Assembly (NCBI GenBank): GCA_965641885.1
Contig: OZ282574.1
Coordinates: 1,550,001 to 1,614,000, forward strand
Direction of reading: 5' to 3'
Length of the DNA: 64,000 nucleotides
From: Pseudophaeobacter sp965641885
GTDB lineage: Bacteria > Pseudomonadota > Alphaproteobacteria > Rhodobacterales > Rhodobacteraceae
The notes beneath the pieces are model-generated. The model saw nothing but the letters and a program-made list of their open reading frames with translations, made no database searches and was not told the DNA's origin. Positions 16,249-24,345 of this stretch are shown one piece after another. Made by a program: the position numbers and the translations under genes. Position 1 is the stretch's first letter. Each line of letters starts with the position of its first letter.

Positions 16249-17703
16249 ATGAGTAAAGTCATCAAGAACGGCACAATCGTCACGGCCGACCTTACCTACA
16301 AAGCGGATGTTTTGATCGAAGGTGGTGTGATCACCCAGATCGGCGCCAATCTGAAGGGCGACGAAGAGCTCGACGCCACCGGCTGCTATGTCATGCCGGG
16401 CGGGATTGACCCGCATACCCATCTGGAAATGCCCTTTATGGGCACCTATTCCACCGATGATTTTGAAAGCGGCACCCGCGCCGGTCTGGCTGGCGGCACC
16501 ACCATGGTGGTCGATTTTGCTCTGCCAAACCCGGGCGAAGGCATGCTGGACGCGCTAAAGCGCTGGGATAACAAATCGACCCGCGCCAACTGCGACTACT
16601 CGTTCCACATGGCTGTGACCTGGTGGGGCGAGCAGGTCTTCGACGACATGAAGACGGTGATCGAGACCCGTGGCATCAATACCTTCAAGCACTTCATGGC
16701 CTATAAAGGCGCTTTGATGGTCAATGATGACGAGATGTATTCCAGCTTTAAACGTCTGTCGGAGCTGGGCGGCATCGCCATGGTCCATGCCGAAAACGGT
16801 GATGTGGTGGCGGAACTCTCGGCCAAACTGCTGGCCGAGGGCAATACCGGCCCCGAGGCGCATGCCTATTCGCGCCCACCGCAGGTCGAAGGTGAGGCCA
16901 CCAACCGGGCCATCATGATCGCGGATATGGCGGGCGTGCCGCTCTACGTGGTGCATACCTCCTGCGAGGACAGCCATGAGGCCATTCGTCGTGCGCGCCA
17001 GCAGGGCAAACGGGTCTGGGGTGAGCCGCTGATCCAGCACCTGACACTTGACGAGAGCGAGTATTTCAACCCCGATTGGGACCACGCCGCACGTCGTGTC
17101 ATGTCGCCGCCCTTCCGCAATAAAATGCATCAGGACAGCCTCTGGGCCGGTCTGCAGTCGGGCTCGCTTTCGGTGGTTGCCACCGATCACTGTGCCTTCT
17201 CGACCGAGCAGAAACGCTATGGCCTTGGCGATTTCACCAAGATCCCCAATGGCACCGGCGGCCTTGAAGACCGGATGCCGATGCTTTGGACCCATGGCGT
17301 CGCCACCGGCCGCATCACCCCGAACGAGTTTGTCGCGGTGACGTCGACCAATATTGCCAAGATCCTGAATTGTTACCCGAAAAAGGGTGCGGTTCTGGTG
17401 GGGGCCGATGCCGATCTGGTGGTGTGGGATCCGGAAAAGTCCAAAACTATCACCGCAGGGACGCAGCAGTCGGCCATCGACTACAACGTCTTTGAGGGTA
17501 AAGAGGTCAAAGGCCTGCCGCGCTTTACCCTGAGCCGTGGCCAGGTTGCGGTACATGATGGTGAAATCCGCACCCAGGAAGGCCATGGCCGCTTTGTTGA
17601 GCGCGAAGCCAACACCACGGTGAACAAGGCACTCTCCAGCTGGAAAGAACTGACCGCACCGCGGCCTGTAGAACGCACTGGCATTCCCGCAACCGGCGTA
17701 TAA
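16249..17703 (+). CDS. hydA: dihydropyrimidinase (D-hydantoinase)
   Basis: The product is 484 residues, the normal length for cyclic amidohydrolases. Metal and active-site landmarks are present: GGIDPHTHLEMPFMG for the first two His, the carbamylated Lys in FKHFMAYKGAL, VHAENGD, YVVHTSCEDSHEA, and the Asp in VATDHCAFS. It opens the dihydrouracil or dihydrothymine ring to the N-carbamoyl-beta-amino acid. CAGGGAG precedes the ATG. It follows the carbamoylase gene by 141 bp, which contains only a small GC hairpin at about 16130-16150, and precedes the ABC transporter genes, so cotranscription is likely. Confidence 0.94.
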   Translation: MSKVIKNGTIVTADLTYKADVLIEGGVITQIGANLKGDEELDATGCYVMPGGIDPHTHLEMPFMGTYSTDDFESGTRAGLAGGTTMVVDFALPNPGEGMLDALKRWDNKSTRANCDYSFHMAVTWWGEQVFDDMKTVIETRGINTFKHFMAYKGALMVNDDEMYSSFKRLSELGGIAMVHAENGDVVAELSAKLLAEGNTGPEAHAYSRPPQVEGEATNRAIMIADMAGVPLYVVHTSCEDSHEAIRRARQQGKRVWGEPLIQHLTLDESEYFNPDWDHAARRVMSPPFRNKMHQDSLWAGLQSGSLSVVATDHCAFSTEQKRYGLGDFTKIPNGTGGLEDRMPMLWTHGVATGRITPNEFVAVTSTNIAKILNCYPKKGAVLVGADADLVVWDPEKSKTITAGTQQSAIDYNVFEGKEVKGLPRFTLSRGQVAVHDGEIRTQEGHGRFVEREANTTVNKALSSWKELTAPRPVERTGIPATGV

Positions 17704-17779
17704 AAGAGCTGGGCTGCCCCGGACAGACCGCGTGTCTGTCTTTGAGGCGGCCCACTCATAGTCTGAGCAAGGCGAAGAA

Positions 17780-18601
17780 ATGAATACTCAAACGACTACC
17801 CAGGCCCATGCCCAACAAGGTGCCACCGAGGCCGTCGTCGAAGCGAAAAACCTCGATCTGGTTTTCCCGACAAATGACGGCTCCGTACAGGCGCTGAAGG
17901 ATGTGAACCTCACCATCAACAAGGGTGATTTTGTTAGCTTTATCGGCCCCTCTGGCTGTGGCAAAACCACATTTTTGCGGGTGATGGCAGCGCTGGAGCA
18001 TCCGACCGGCGGCTCTATCACCGTCAATGGCATGAGCCCGGATGAGGCGCGCAAACAGCGGGCCTATGGCTATGTGTTTCAGGCCGCAGGTCTGTATCCC
18101 TGGCGCACCATTGCCAAGAACATCAAACTGCCGCTTGAAATCATGGGCTATTCACGGGCCGAACAAGACAAACGTGTTGAGCAGGTGCTGGAGCTGGTGG
18201 AGCTTACGGGCTTTGGCGGCAAATACCCCTGGCAGCTGTCGGGCGGCATGCAGCAGCGCGCCAGTATTGCGCGCGCACTGGCCTTTGACGCCGATATCTT
18301 GCTGATGGACGAACCCTTTGGCGCGCTGGATGAGATCGTGCGCGATCACCTCAATGAGCAGCTGTTGAAGCTCTGGGCGCGCACCAATAAGACCATCGGT
18401 TTTGTCACCCACTCGATCCCCGAGGCGGTGTATCTGTCGACCAAGATCGTTGTGATGAGCCCGCGTCCGGGCCGCATTACTGATGTTATTGAAAGCACCC
18501 TGCCGCGCGAACGCCCGCTGGACATTCGCGACAGCCAGGAATTTATCGACATCGCCCACCGGGTCCGCGAAGGCTTGCGGGCAGGGCATGCCGATGATTG
18601 A
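17780..18601 (+). CDS. ABC transporter ATP-binding protein (nitrate/taurine/NMT1-type family)
   Basis: The product is 273 residues. Walker A is GPSGCGKTT, the signature is LSGGMQQRASIARAL, Walker B is ILLMDEPFGALDE, and the switch His is in VTHSIPEAV. FQAAGLYPWRTI is typical of the SsuB/TauB/NrtD group. It energises the two permeases encoded immediately downstream, with a solute-binding protein at 20623. Position after dihydropyrimidinase and between two RutR boxes points to uptake of a pyrimidine or related cyclic ureide. Confidence 0.93.
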   Translation: MNTQTTTQAHAQQGATEAVVEAKNLDLVFPTNDGSVQALKDVNLTINKGDFVSFIGPSGCGKTTFLRVMAALEHPTGGSITVNGMSPDEARKQRAYGYVFQAAGLYPWRTIAKNIKLPLEIMGYSRAEQDKRVEQVLELVELTGFGGKYPWQLSGGMQQRASIARALAFDADILLMDEPFGALDEIVRDHLNEQLLKLWARTNKTIGFVTHSIPEAVYLSTKIVVMSPRPGRITDVIESTLPRERPLDIRDSQEFIDIAHRVREGLRAGHADD

Positions 18602-18637
18602 CCTTCTGCGTGTCAATCTGACAAGGGAGGCGGGGGT

Positions 18638-19555
18638 ATGAAGACTTTTCTTTCCGTCCTCACCGTCCTCGCGGCCATTGTGGCCTTTTGGTACGCCTCC
18701 TGCGTGCCGATGAACATCAAGGGCGTGCTGGACGCCGCTGAACGCGCCGGGGCCGAAGTCACGCCTGCGACCTCTAAAGAGCGCCGCGGCATGGGGGCCT
18801 TTGGCCTGGTTGCCGACAATACATTTGCCATCTCCGATACCTTTGCGCAGGACCGGCCCCGTCTGCCGGCGCCGCATCAGGTGATGTCCGAGCTGTGGAA
18901 GACTACAGCGCTGAAGAAAGTCACCTCGAAACGCTCGCTGGTCTATCACGCGCAGGTGACGCTAAAGGCAACCCTGCTGGGGTTTGCCATCGGCACCGGC
19001 CTGGGTATTCTGCTCGCCGTGGGCATTGTGCACTCAAAGGTGATGGATATGTCGGTGATGCCCTGGGCTATCGTCAGCCAGACCATCCCGATTATTGCGC
19101 TGGCGCCGATGATTATCGTGGTGCTCTACTCAATTGGGGTGCAGGGCATCCTGCCCAAGGCGATCATCTCGGCCTATCTCAGCTTTTTTCCTGTGGTGGT
19201 TGGCATGGTTAAAGGGCTGCGCAGCCCGGATGCGATGCAGCTGGATCTGCTGAAAACCTATAGCGCCAATACCAATCAGGGCTTTTGGAAGCTGCGCTTG
19301 CCCGCGTCGATGCCCTATCTGTTTACCTCGCTCAAGATCGGCATCGCGGCATCCCTGCTGGGGGCCATTGTGGGAGAGCTGCCTACGGGTGCGGTTTCCG
19401 GCCTTGGCGCACGCCTGCTGGCGGGCAGCTATTATGGCCAGACCGTGCAAATCTGGTCAGCCCTGTTTGCCGCAGCCATTCTGGCCGGGCTCTTGGTGGC
19501 CTTGCTGGAGTTCATCGAGAAGGCAGTGCTCAAACGGATGGGAATGGTGTCATGA
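18638..19555 (+). CDS. ABC transporter permease (first subunit)
   Basis: The product is 305 residues, with GGGAGG upstream of the ATG. An N-terminal membrane helix is followed by an unusual soluble stretch of about 90 residues (roughly 30-110) before the five-to-six-helix BPD_transp_1 core. The coupling region lies in the LRSPDAMQLDLLKTY to LPASMPYLFTSLKIG segment. It forms the channel with the permease encoded next, with which it overlaps by four bases (ATGA). The long N-terminal soluble part is probably periplasmic and is not present in the second permease. Confidence 0.9.
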   Translation: MKTFLSVLTVLAAIVAFWYASCVPMNIKGVLDAAERAGAEVTPATSKERRGMGAFGLVADNTFAISDTFAQDRPRLPAPHQVMSELWKTTALKKVTSKRSLVYHAQVTLKATLLGFAIGTGLGILLAVGIVHSKVMDMSVMPWAIVSQTIPIIALAPMIIVVLYSIGVQGILPKAIISAYLSFFPVVVGMVKGLRSPDAMQLDLLKTYSANTNQGFWKLRLPASMPYLFTSLKIGIAASLLGAIVGELPTGAVSGLGARLLAGSYYGQTVQIWSALFAAAILAGLLVALLEFIEKAVLKRMGMVS

Positions 19556-20397
19556 TTGAAGTCATTCTTGCAGTGCTGGTCTGGTGTGTTGGCTGGTGGC
19601 TGAACAGCCGTTTGGCCAACTCTGCCGCTTCCAACATGCGAGCGGTTAAATTGCTGGTGCCGGTGATCTTTGGTGTCACTGTCCTGATAATCTGGGAGCT
19701 TTTGGTGCGGGGGCTTGAGGTGTCGATGGTGATCCTGCCAGCGCCGAGCTTGATTGCTGAACGCTTTGCCAGCTCCTTGCCGATCCTGTGGAAGGATCTG
19801 CAACAGACCTTCCTGAAGGGGGCGCTGTCGGGCTATATCATGGGCTGCTTTGCGGCGCTTTTAATGGCTGTTGCGGTGGATCGCAGTGACTTTTTGCGTC
19901 GCGGGTTGTTGCCTGTGGGCAATTTTGTCGCGGCGCTGCCGATTGTTGGCACGGCCCCCATTCTGGTGATGTGGTTTGGCTTTGACTGGCAGTCCAAGGC
20001 GGCTGTTGTGGTGGTCATGGTGTTCTTTCCCATGCTGGTGAACACGGTTGCCGGCCTGCGCGAAACCTCGGCCATGCAGCGCGATCTGATGCAGACCTAT
20101 GCCGCCAGCTACTGGCAGAGCTTTTTCAAACTGCGCCTGCCGGCCGCCTTGCCCTTTATCTTTAACGGCCTCAAAATCTCGACCACGCTGGCGCTGGTTG
20201 GTGCCATTGTTGCTGAGTTCTTTGGCTCGCCCACCGTCGGGATGGGGTTCCGGATTTCCACCAGCGTTGGCCAGTTGGCGCTTGATATGGTCTGGGCTGA
20301 AATCCTGATGGCAGCCCTTGCCGGGTCTTTGTTTTACGGCGCAATCGCTTTGGTCGAGAAAAGCCTGACCTTCTGGCATCCGTCACAGCGCGGCTAA
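19552..20397 (+). CDS. ABC transporter permease (second subunit)
   Basis: The product is 281 residues; it begins in the ATGA overlap with the first permease. Several transmembrane helices and the EAA-type coupling loop (ETSAMQRDLMQTYAA, then LPAALPFIFNGLKIS) identify a BPD_transp_1 permease of the SsuC/TauC/ThiX group. It dimerises with the preceding permease and uses the ATPase at 17780. About 225 bp separate it from the solute-binding protein gene, which has its own RutR-like box. Confidence 0.92.
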   Translation: MIEVILAVLVWCVGWWLNSRLANSAASNMRAVKLLVPVIFGVTVLIIWELLVRGLEVSMVILPAPSLIAERFASSLPILWKDLQQTFLKGALSGYIMGCFAALLMAVAVDRSDFLRRGLLPVGNFVAALPIVGTAPILVMWFGFDWQSKAAVVVVMVFFPMLVNTVAGLRETSAMQRDLMQTYAASYWQSFFKLRLPAALPFIFNGLKISTTLALVGAIVAEFFGSPTVGMGFRISTSVGQLALDMVWAEILMAALAGSLFYGAIALVEKSLTFWHPSQRG

Positions 20398-20560
20398 TAC
20401 ATTATCAGGCCATTCCGTGTTTCGGCGCGGGGTGGCTATGACCAGAGGAGCGCTCTGGTCTGGTCCTTTAAGATGGTGAAAAATTAACCACGTGACCGGA
20501 AACAACGCTCAATAGCTGCGCAAAAAGCCTAAAGGTTTTAGGTAAACAAAATAATAATAT

Positions 20561-20576
20561 TTGATCGAAGGGTCAA
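20561..20576. promoter_or_regulatory. RutR-like operator upstream of the solute-binding protein gene
   Basis: TTGATCGAAGGGTCAA shares both outer half-site parts TTGA and GGTCAA with the RutR consensus and deviates at three inner positions. It lies 46 bp before the start of the binding-protein gene, a typical repressor position. Confidence 0.55.
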
Positions 20577-20622
20577 ATTCGCGCAAGCTTTCTTCATAAC
20601 CTAAATCAGGGAGAACGATCTC

Positions 20623-21609
20623 ATGAAACACATTTTGACAGCAGCCGGTTTGGCACTTGCAACTGTCGGTGCCGCACAGGCGTCGGACGATGTAAAACTG
20701 CAGCTGAAATGGGTGACACAGGCACAGTTCGCAGGCTACTACGTGGCCTTGGATAAGGGCTTTTACGGCGAAGAAGACCTGAACGTCACGATTTTGCCGG
20801 GTGGCCCAGACATTGCGCCAACTCAGGTTATTGCCGGTGGCGGTGCTGACGTTACTGTTGAGTGGATGCCTGCCGCCCTGGCCGCCCGCGAAAAGGGTCT
20901 GCCGCTGGTCAATATCGCCCAGCCCTACAAAAGCTCTGGCATGCAGCTGACCTGCTGGAAAGACGCCGGCATCTCCACGCCCGCGGATCTGTCCAACCGC
21001 ACCCTGGGTGTCTGGTTCTTTGGCAATGAATTCCCCTTCATGAGCTGGATGAGTAAGCTGGGGATCTCCACCGAAGCCAAGGGAGAGATGGGCGTCGAGG
21101 TTCTGAAGCAGGGCTTCAACGTTGATCCTCTGTTGCAGCGTCAGGCCGATTGCATCTCGACCATGACCTACAACGAGTACTGGCAGGTCATCGATTCCGG
21201 TGTGGGTGCAGAAGAGCTGATCACGTTCAAATATGAGGATCAGGGCGTCGCGACGCTGGAAGATGGTCTTTATGTGCTGGAAGAAAATCTGGAAGACCCG
21301 GCCTTTGTCGGCAAGATGGAGCGTTTTGTGCGCGCCTCTATGAAGGGCTGGAAATACGCTGAAGCGAATCCTGATGAGGCCGCTGACATCATTCTGGAAA
21401 ACGATGCCTCTGGCGCGCAGACCGAAATGCACCAGAAGCGTATGATGCGTGAAGTTGCCAAACTGACTGCCGGCAGCAATGGCGCACTGGATGTGGCCGA
21501 CTATGAGCGCACCGTAAAAACCCTGCTCGAAGGCGGCGACTCGCCCGTTATCACCAAGATGCCTGAAGGCGCCTGGAGCCATGTCATCACCGACGCCGCT
21601 CTGAAGTAA
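20623..21609 (+). CDS. ABC transporter substrate-binding protein, NMT1/THI5-like
   Basis: The product is 328 residues with a Sec signal peptide (MKHILTAAGLALATVGAAQA) and a good AGGGAGA before the ATG. The family hallmarks are LKWVTQAQFAGYYVALDKG at the mature N-terminus and GPDIAPTQVIAGGGADVTV. NMT1/THI5-like binding proteins bind pyrimidine-type thiamine precursors and other heterocycles; with the surrounding genes the natural ligand is probably a pyrimidine, dihydropyrimidine or hydantoin (inference). It is last in the transporter set, has its own RutR-like box, and is followed by a strong terminator. Confidence 0.92.
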   Translation: MKHILTAAGLALATVGAAQASDDVKLQLKWVTQAQFAGYYVALDKGFYGEEDLNVTILPGGPDIAPTQVIAGGGADVTVEWMPAALAAREKGLPLVNIAQPYKSSGMQLTCWKDAGISTPADLSNRTLGVWFFGNEFPFMSWMSKLGISTEAKGEMGVEVLKQGFNVDPLLQRQADCISTMTYNEYWQVIDSGVGAEELITFKYEDQGVATLEDGLYVLEENLEDPAFVGKMERFVRASMKGWKYAEANPDEAADIILENDASGAQTEMHQKRMMREVAKLTAGSNGALDVADYERTVKTLLEGGDSPVITKMPEGAWSHVITDAALK

Positions 21610-21693
21610 GCCTGAGCCTGTTCTCCTCAAGGGATCGTTCGGTCCGTTGAGGAGGCTGGGGGCTGGATCACACCGGCCCCTCCGAGCAAAATT

Positions 21694-21728
21694 AATCCGC
21701 TGATCCCCTGGGTTTGGCGGATTTTTTG
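21694..21728 (+). terminator. terminator after the binding-protein gene
   Basis: AATCCGC pairs with GCGGATT across a loop of about 16 bases and runs into TTTTTT. A second strong stem without a T run (CTCCTCAA with TTGAGGAG, about 21623-21655) lies between the stop codon and this hairpin. Confidence 0.7.
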
Positions 21729-21743
21729 TGCGACCTCGCAGGC

Positions 21744-22244
21744 CTAAAGCTGCCCCAGGAATCCACCGTACTGCCCGCGTTTAAAGATCAGGCCATTGCC
21801 GGGGCGCGTCGTGACCGAGGTCACCTGGCCCAGAACTATGGTGTGATCGCCCGCAGGATGTGCAGCATAGTGGCGACAGTCAAAGCGGGCGATGGGGCCG
21901 GACAGGGCAGGGGTCTGCGCCTCGCTGAGATGCCAGTCGGCCTCGGTGAAGCTGTCGCCATTGCGGGCAAAGTGCTGTGCCATCTCCAGCTGGTCTTCGG
22001 CGAGAACATGGATGGAAAAACTCTTGGCTGAAACAAAGGCGTCATGGCGCAAAGAGCTACGGCCCGGGCACCAGAGCAGCAGTGGCGGCTCTATCGAGAC
22101 GGAGGTGAAGCTGTTGACCGTGATCGCCAGAGGCCCACTTTCGGTCATGGTGGTCACAACTGTGACCCCGGTGCCAAAGCATCCCAGGGCATCCCTGTAG
22201 GCCCGGGCGGTGTCAGCACCGGGAATGAAACTGGTTTGTGGCAT
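21744..22244 (-). CDS. flavin reductase-like (DIM6/NTAB) protein
   Basis: The product is 166 residues, with the flavin reductase-like FMN-binding split-barrel fold: FGTGVTVVTT near residue 25, then ITVNSFTSVSIEPPLLLW, SFSIHVLAEDQ and a late DHTIVLGQV. Such proteins use NAD(P)H to reduce FMN or FAD for a partner monooxygenase, or act alone. It is the last gene of the long minus-strand run that begins with acs, 15 bp after the exonuclease gene, and faces the pyrimidine cluster tail-to-tail. A role as partner of an unlinked flavin monooxygenase is possible; no monooxygenase gene is nearby. Confidence 0.85.
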   Translation of the reverse strand: MPQTSFIPGADTARAYRDALGCFGTGVTVVTTMTESGPLAITVNSFTSVSIEPPLLLWCPGRSSLRHDAFVSAKSFSIHVLAEDQLEMAQHFARNGDSFTEADWHLSEAQTPALSGPIARFDCRHYAAHPAGDHTIVLGQVTSVTTRPGNGLIFKRGQYGGFLGQL

Positions 22245-22259
22245 GTCGCGCGCCTTTGT

Positions 22260-23714
22260 TCAGGTCTTGCTGCCTGCCTGCCATGTGCCACCGTGATTGT
22301 CCACCGGGTTCAGGTCTTCCAAAAGGCGTCCGTGGCGGCGCGTCTGGGCAATGACCTCACCCAAAGTGCCAAAGCCGAGGGCCTGCAGCATCGGGATCAT
22401 TTTGACCAGCGCTTCGGCGGTGGCCTGGGCATCGCCCAGTGCGGTGTGGCGCAGTGCGGTGGGAATGGTGATGTCCAGCCTGTCGCACAGGGCATCAAGC
22501 GTATGAGGAACTGAGGCGCCAAAAAGAACTGCGCTCAGCAACACGGTGTCCAGAATAGGGTGATCCCATTGCACCTTTGCTGCCTCTGCGTGGCGGCGCA
22601 GAAAGGCCATGTCAAAAGGCGCATTATGCGCCACGATCACTGCATCCGAGGCAAAAAGGTGAAAGGCAGCAGCCGCCTTGGCGATAACCGGTGCCCCCCG
22701 GACCATGTCATCGCTGACGCCATGAACCCGGGTTGAGGCCTCTGGAATGGGCCGCTGTGGATCCACCAGGGTGTCAAACTGTTCGCCCTTGATAAGGCGG
22801 CCGTTTAGCACCCTGAGGGCGCCGATCTGCACGATCTCGTCCTTATGCGGCAAAAGCCCCGTAGTTTCGGTATCAAACACCGCAAAGCAAAGCTCTTTTA
22901 GGGGCCGGTCCTCGATCTCCAGCAGGGGGCGGTCGAGCAGGTCAAAGTCAAAAATCAGGGGCCGCGCCGCCTCTGGGGGGATTTCGGCCACGGCTGCGTC
23001 AAAAATAACGATATAGCCTTCGCCCTCTCCCAGCGGTTTCAGGCGCAGGCTATAGCTTTGCGCCCCGTCGCGCCCCGTGACGCTGGCGAGGACTTCTTTG
23101 CCGGTCCTGATCATCTGTTTATGCGCTGCCTTCAGTGCGGTCGGATCCAGATAGTCAAAGAGACAGGCGTTGAGACGCGGATGCGCGATCTGGGCCAGCA
23201 CGGCTGCCGCCTGCGCATCATAAAGAACAATGCGATGGTCAGGCCCCAGCAGGGCGGTGGCGACAGGCAGCTCGCTCAACAGAGCGGTGAGGCGCGCCTT
23301 TTCCGCCTCCAGTCGGGCGGTTTCCTCGGCAATATTGCGCGCGCTGAGCAGGGTTGCATCGCCCAACTGCCCGGCCAACCCGGCTGCCGCAGGCGCGAGA
23401 TCGCCAAGATACCGGGCGAATTTTGCATCAATGGCGCGGCTCACACCACCATGGGCCCGCACCCGCATTTGCGAGGCCAGAGCCTCGATCGGCTTGGCGA
23501 CATGCTCATCAAACAACAGCCAGATCGCAGCACAAAGCCCCAGAATGGCAAACGAACTCAGCAGGCCAGCAAAGACAAAGGGATCCAGCAACGCAGGCAG
23601 GCCAGCGCGCTGATAACTGATCCAGAGTCCTGCCATGATCACCGCGATGGAGCCAAAGGCCAGCAGGCCGAAAAACAAGAAAATCCGTAACCGAAGGCTC
23701 AGACGGGTCAGCAT
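22260..23714 (-). CDS. membrane-anchored DnaQ-type 3'-5' exonuclease with sensor-like N-terminus
   Basis: The product is 484 residues. Two transmembrane helices lie at about residues 11-32 and 43-67, followed by a HAMP-like segment and coiled region, then a PAS-like region (LLSELPVATALLGPDHRIVLYD, around 140-160). The C-terminal exonuclease domain has ExoI FDTETTG, ExoII AHNAPFDMAFL and ExoIII HTALGDAQA, preceded by VHGVSDDMVRGAP, so all acidic catalytic residues are present. Proofreading subunits lack such an N-terminus; this architecture accompanies acetate symporter/DUF294 clusters in other proteobacteria, where its substrate is unknown. It lies three bases after a small membrane-protein gene. 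Confidence 0.88.
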   Translation of the reverse strand: MLTRLSLRLRIFLFFGLLAFGSIAVIMAGLWISYQRAGLPALLDPFVFAGLLSSFAILGLCAAIWLLFDEHVAKPIEALASQMRVRAHGGVSRAIDAKFARYLGDLAPAAAGLAGQLGDATLLSARNIAEETARLEAEKARLTALLSELPVATALLGPDHRIVLYDAQAAAVLAQIAHPRLNACLFDYLDPTALKAAHKQMIRTGKEVLASVTGRDGAQSYSLRLKPLGEGEGYIVIFDAAVAEIPPEAARPLIFDFDLLDRPLLEIEDRPLKELCFAVFDTETTGLLPHKDEIVQIGALRVLNGRLIKGEQFDTLVDPQRPIPEASTRVHGVSDDMVRGAPVIAKAAAAFHLFASDAVIVAHNAPFDMAFLRRHAEAAKVQWDHPILDTVLLSAVLFGASVPHTLDALCDRLDITIPTALRHTALGDAQATAEALVKMIPMLQALGFGTLGEVIAQTRRHGRLLEDLNPVDNHGGTWQAGSKT

Positions 23715-23717
23715 GTG

Positions 23718-24236
23718 TCAGCCTCCACAAACCACTGTGAGAATTGCATCCTTGGGCGGCGGGGAGATCCAGTCAACGCCGTCAATTTCACCGCTGTCGG
23801 AAAACCTGGTCTGGTCGGCAACCACGGCGCGGCGCCAGGCGGCGCAATCCACCACGGTGCTCAGCTGGCTGATGGGGGCCCAGCGGCCAAAGAAAAAGAT
23901 TTCTGCCAGATGCTGGTCGGGCTGGTTGGCATGGCTGCGCAGGGTTGCGGTGTCGACGGCGACAAAGCGCTCGGTGTAGGGCACCACATAGGTCCAGGGT
24001 CGGTAAAAGCTCTGGCTCTCAACCGCTTCGGCGACCACCAGACCCTCGGGCAGATTGGCAACCGTGCGCCCGTACCAGCCGTATTCCGAGGCGATGGTGA
24101 CACCAATCATCGCAAGCCCGGCCGCCACCGGAGCCAGCCATGCAGGCAGTCGGTTGCCGAGCGTCCGGTTGACCAGCATGACAACACCAGCCACCGCCAC
24201 ACCGGCAAAAATCACTGCAATCAATTCCAGAAACAT
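23718..24236 (-). CDS. conserved membrane-anchored protein of unknown function
   Basis: The product is 172 residues with two N-terminal transmembrane helices (about 5-23 and 33-50), followed by a soluble domain of about 115 residues containing ASEYGWYGRT, FYRPWTYVVPYTERF and paired cysteines near the end (VVDCAAWRR, TVVCGG). No family is recognised. The soluble part is probably periplasmic. The gene sits between the DUF294 protein and the exonuclease, separated from the latter by three bases, so it is translationally linked to the acetate-associated regulatory module. Confidence 0.75.
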   Translation of the reverse strand: MFLELIAVIFAGVAVAGVVMLVNRTLGNRLPAWLAPVAAGLAMIGVTIASEYGWYGRTVANLPEGLVVAEAVESQSFYRPWTYVVPYTERFVAVDTATLRSHANQPDQHLAEIFFFGRWAPISQLSTVVDCAAWRRAVVADQTRFSDSGEIDGVDWISPPPKDAILTVVCGG

Positions 24237-24345
24237 AGGCTATCCTTTGTGCGTGTGGCGCCAGCGGTCGCAGCTCGCTGGGTCTGTTGTGCCATTTGTA
24301 CCCTGTCGGGCCTGATCGTGCGCGCCCCGCTGGGCCTGATACGGC

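Noticed and set aside
16555..17586. 343-codon minus-strand frame opposite dihydropyrimidinase
   Set aside because: Antisense shadow of a well-supported gene.
20509..21630. 373-codon minus-strand frame opposite the binding-protein gene
   Set aside because: It is the antisense shadow of a clear NMT1-type gene and reads as His/Arg/Gly-rich sequence with no family.
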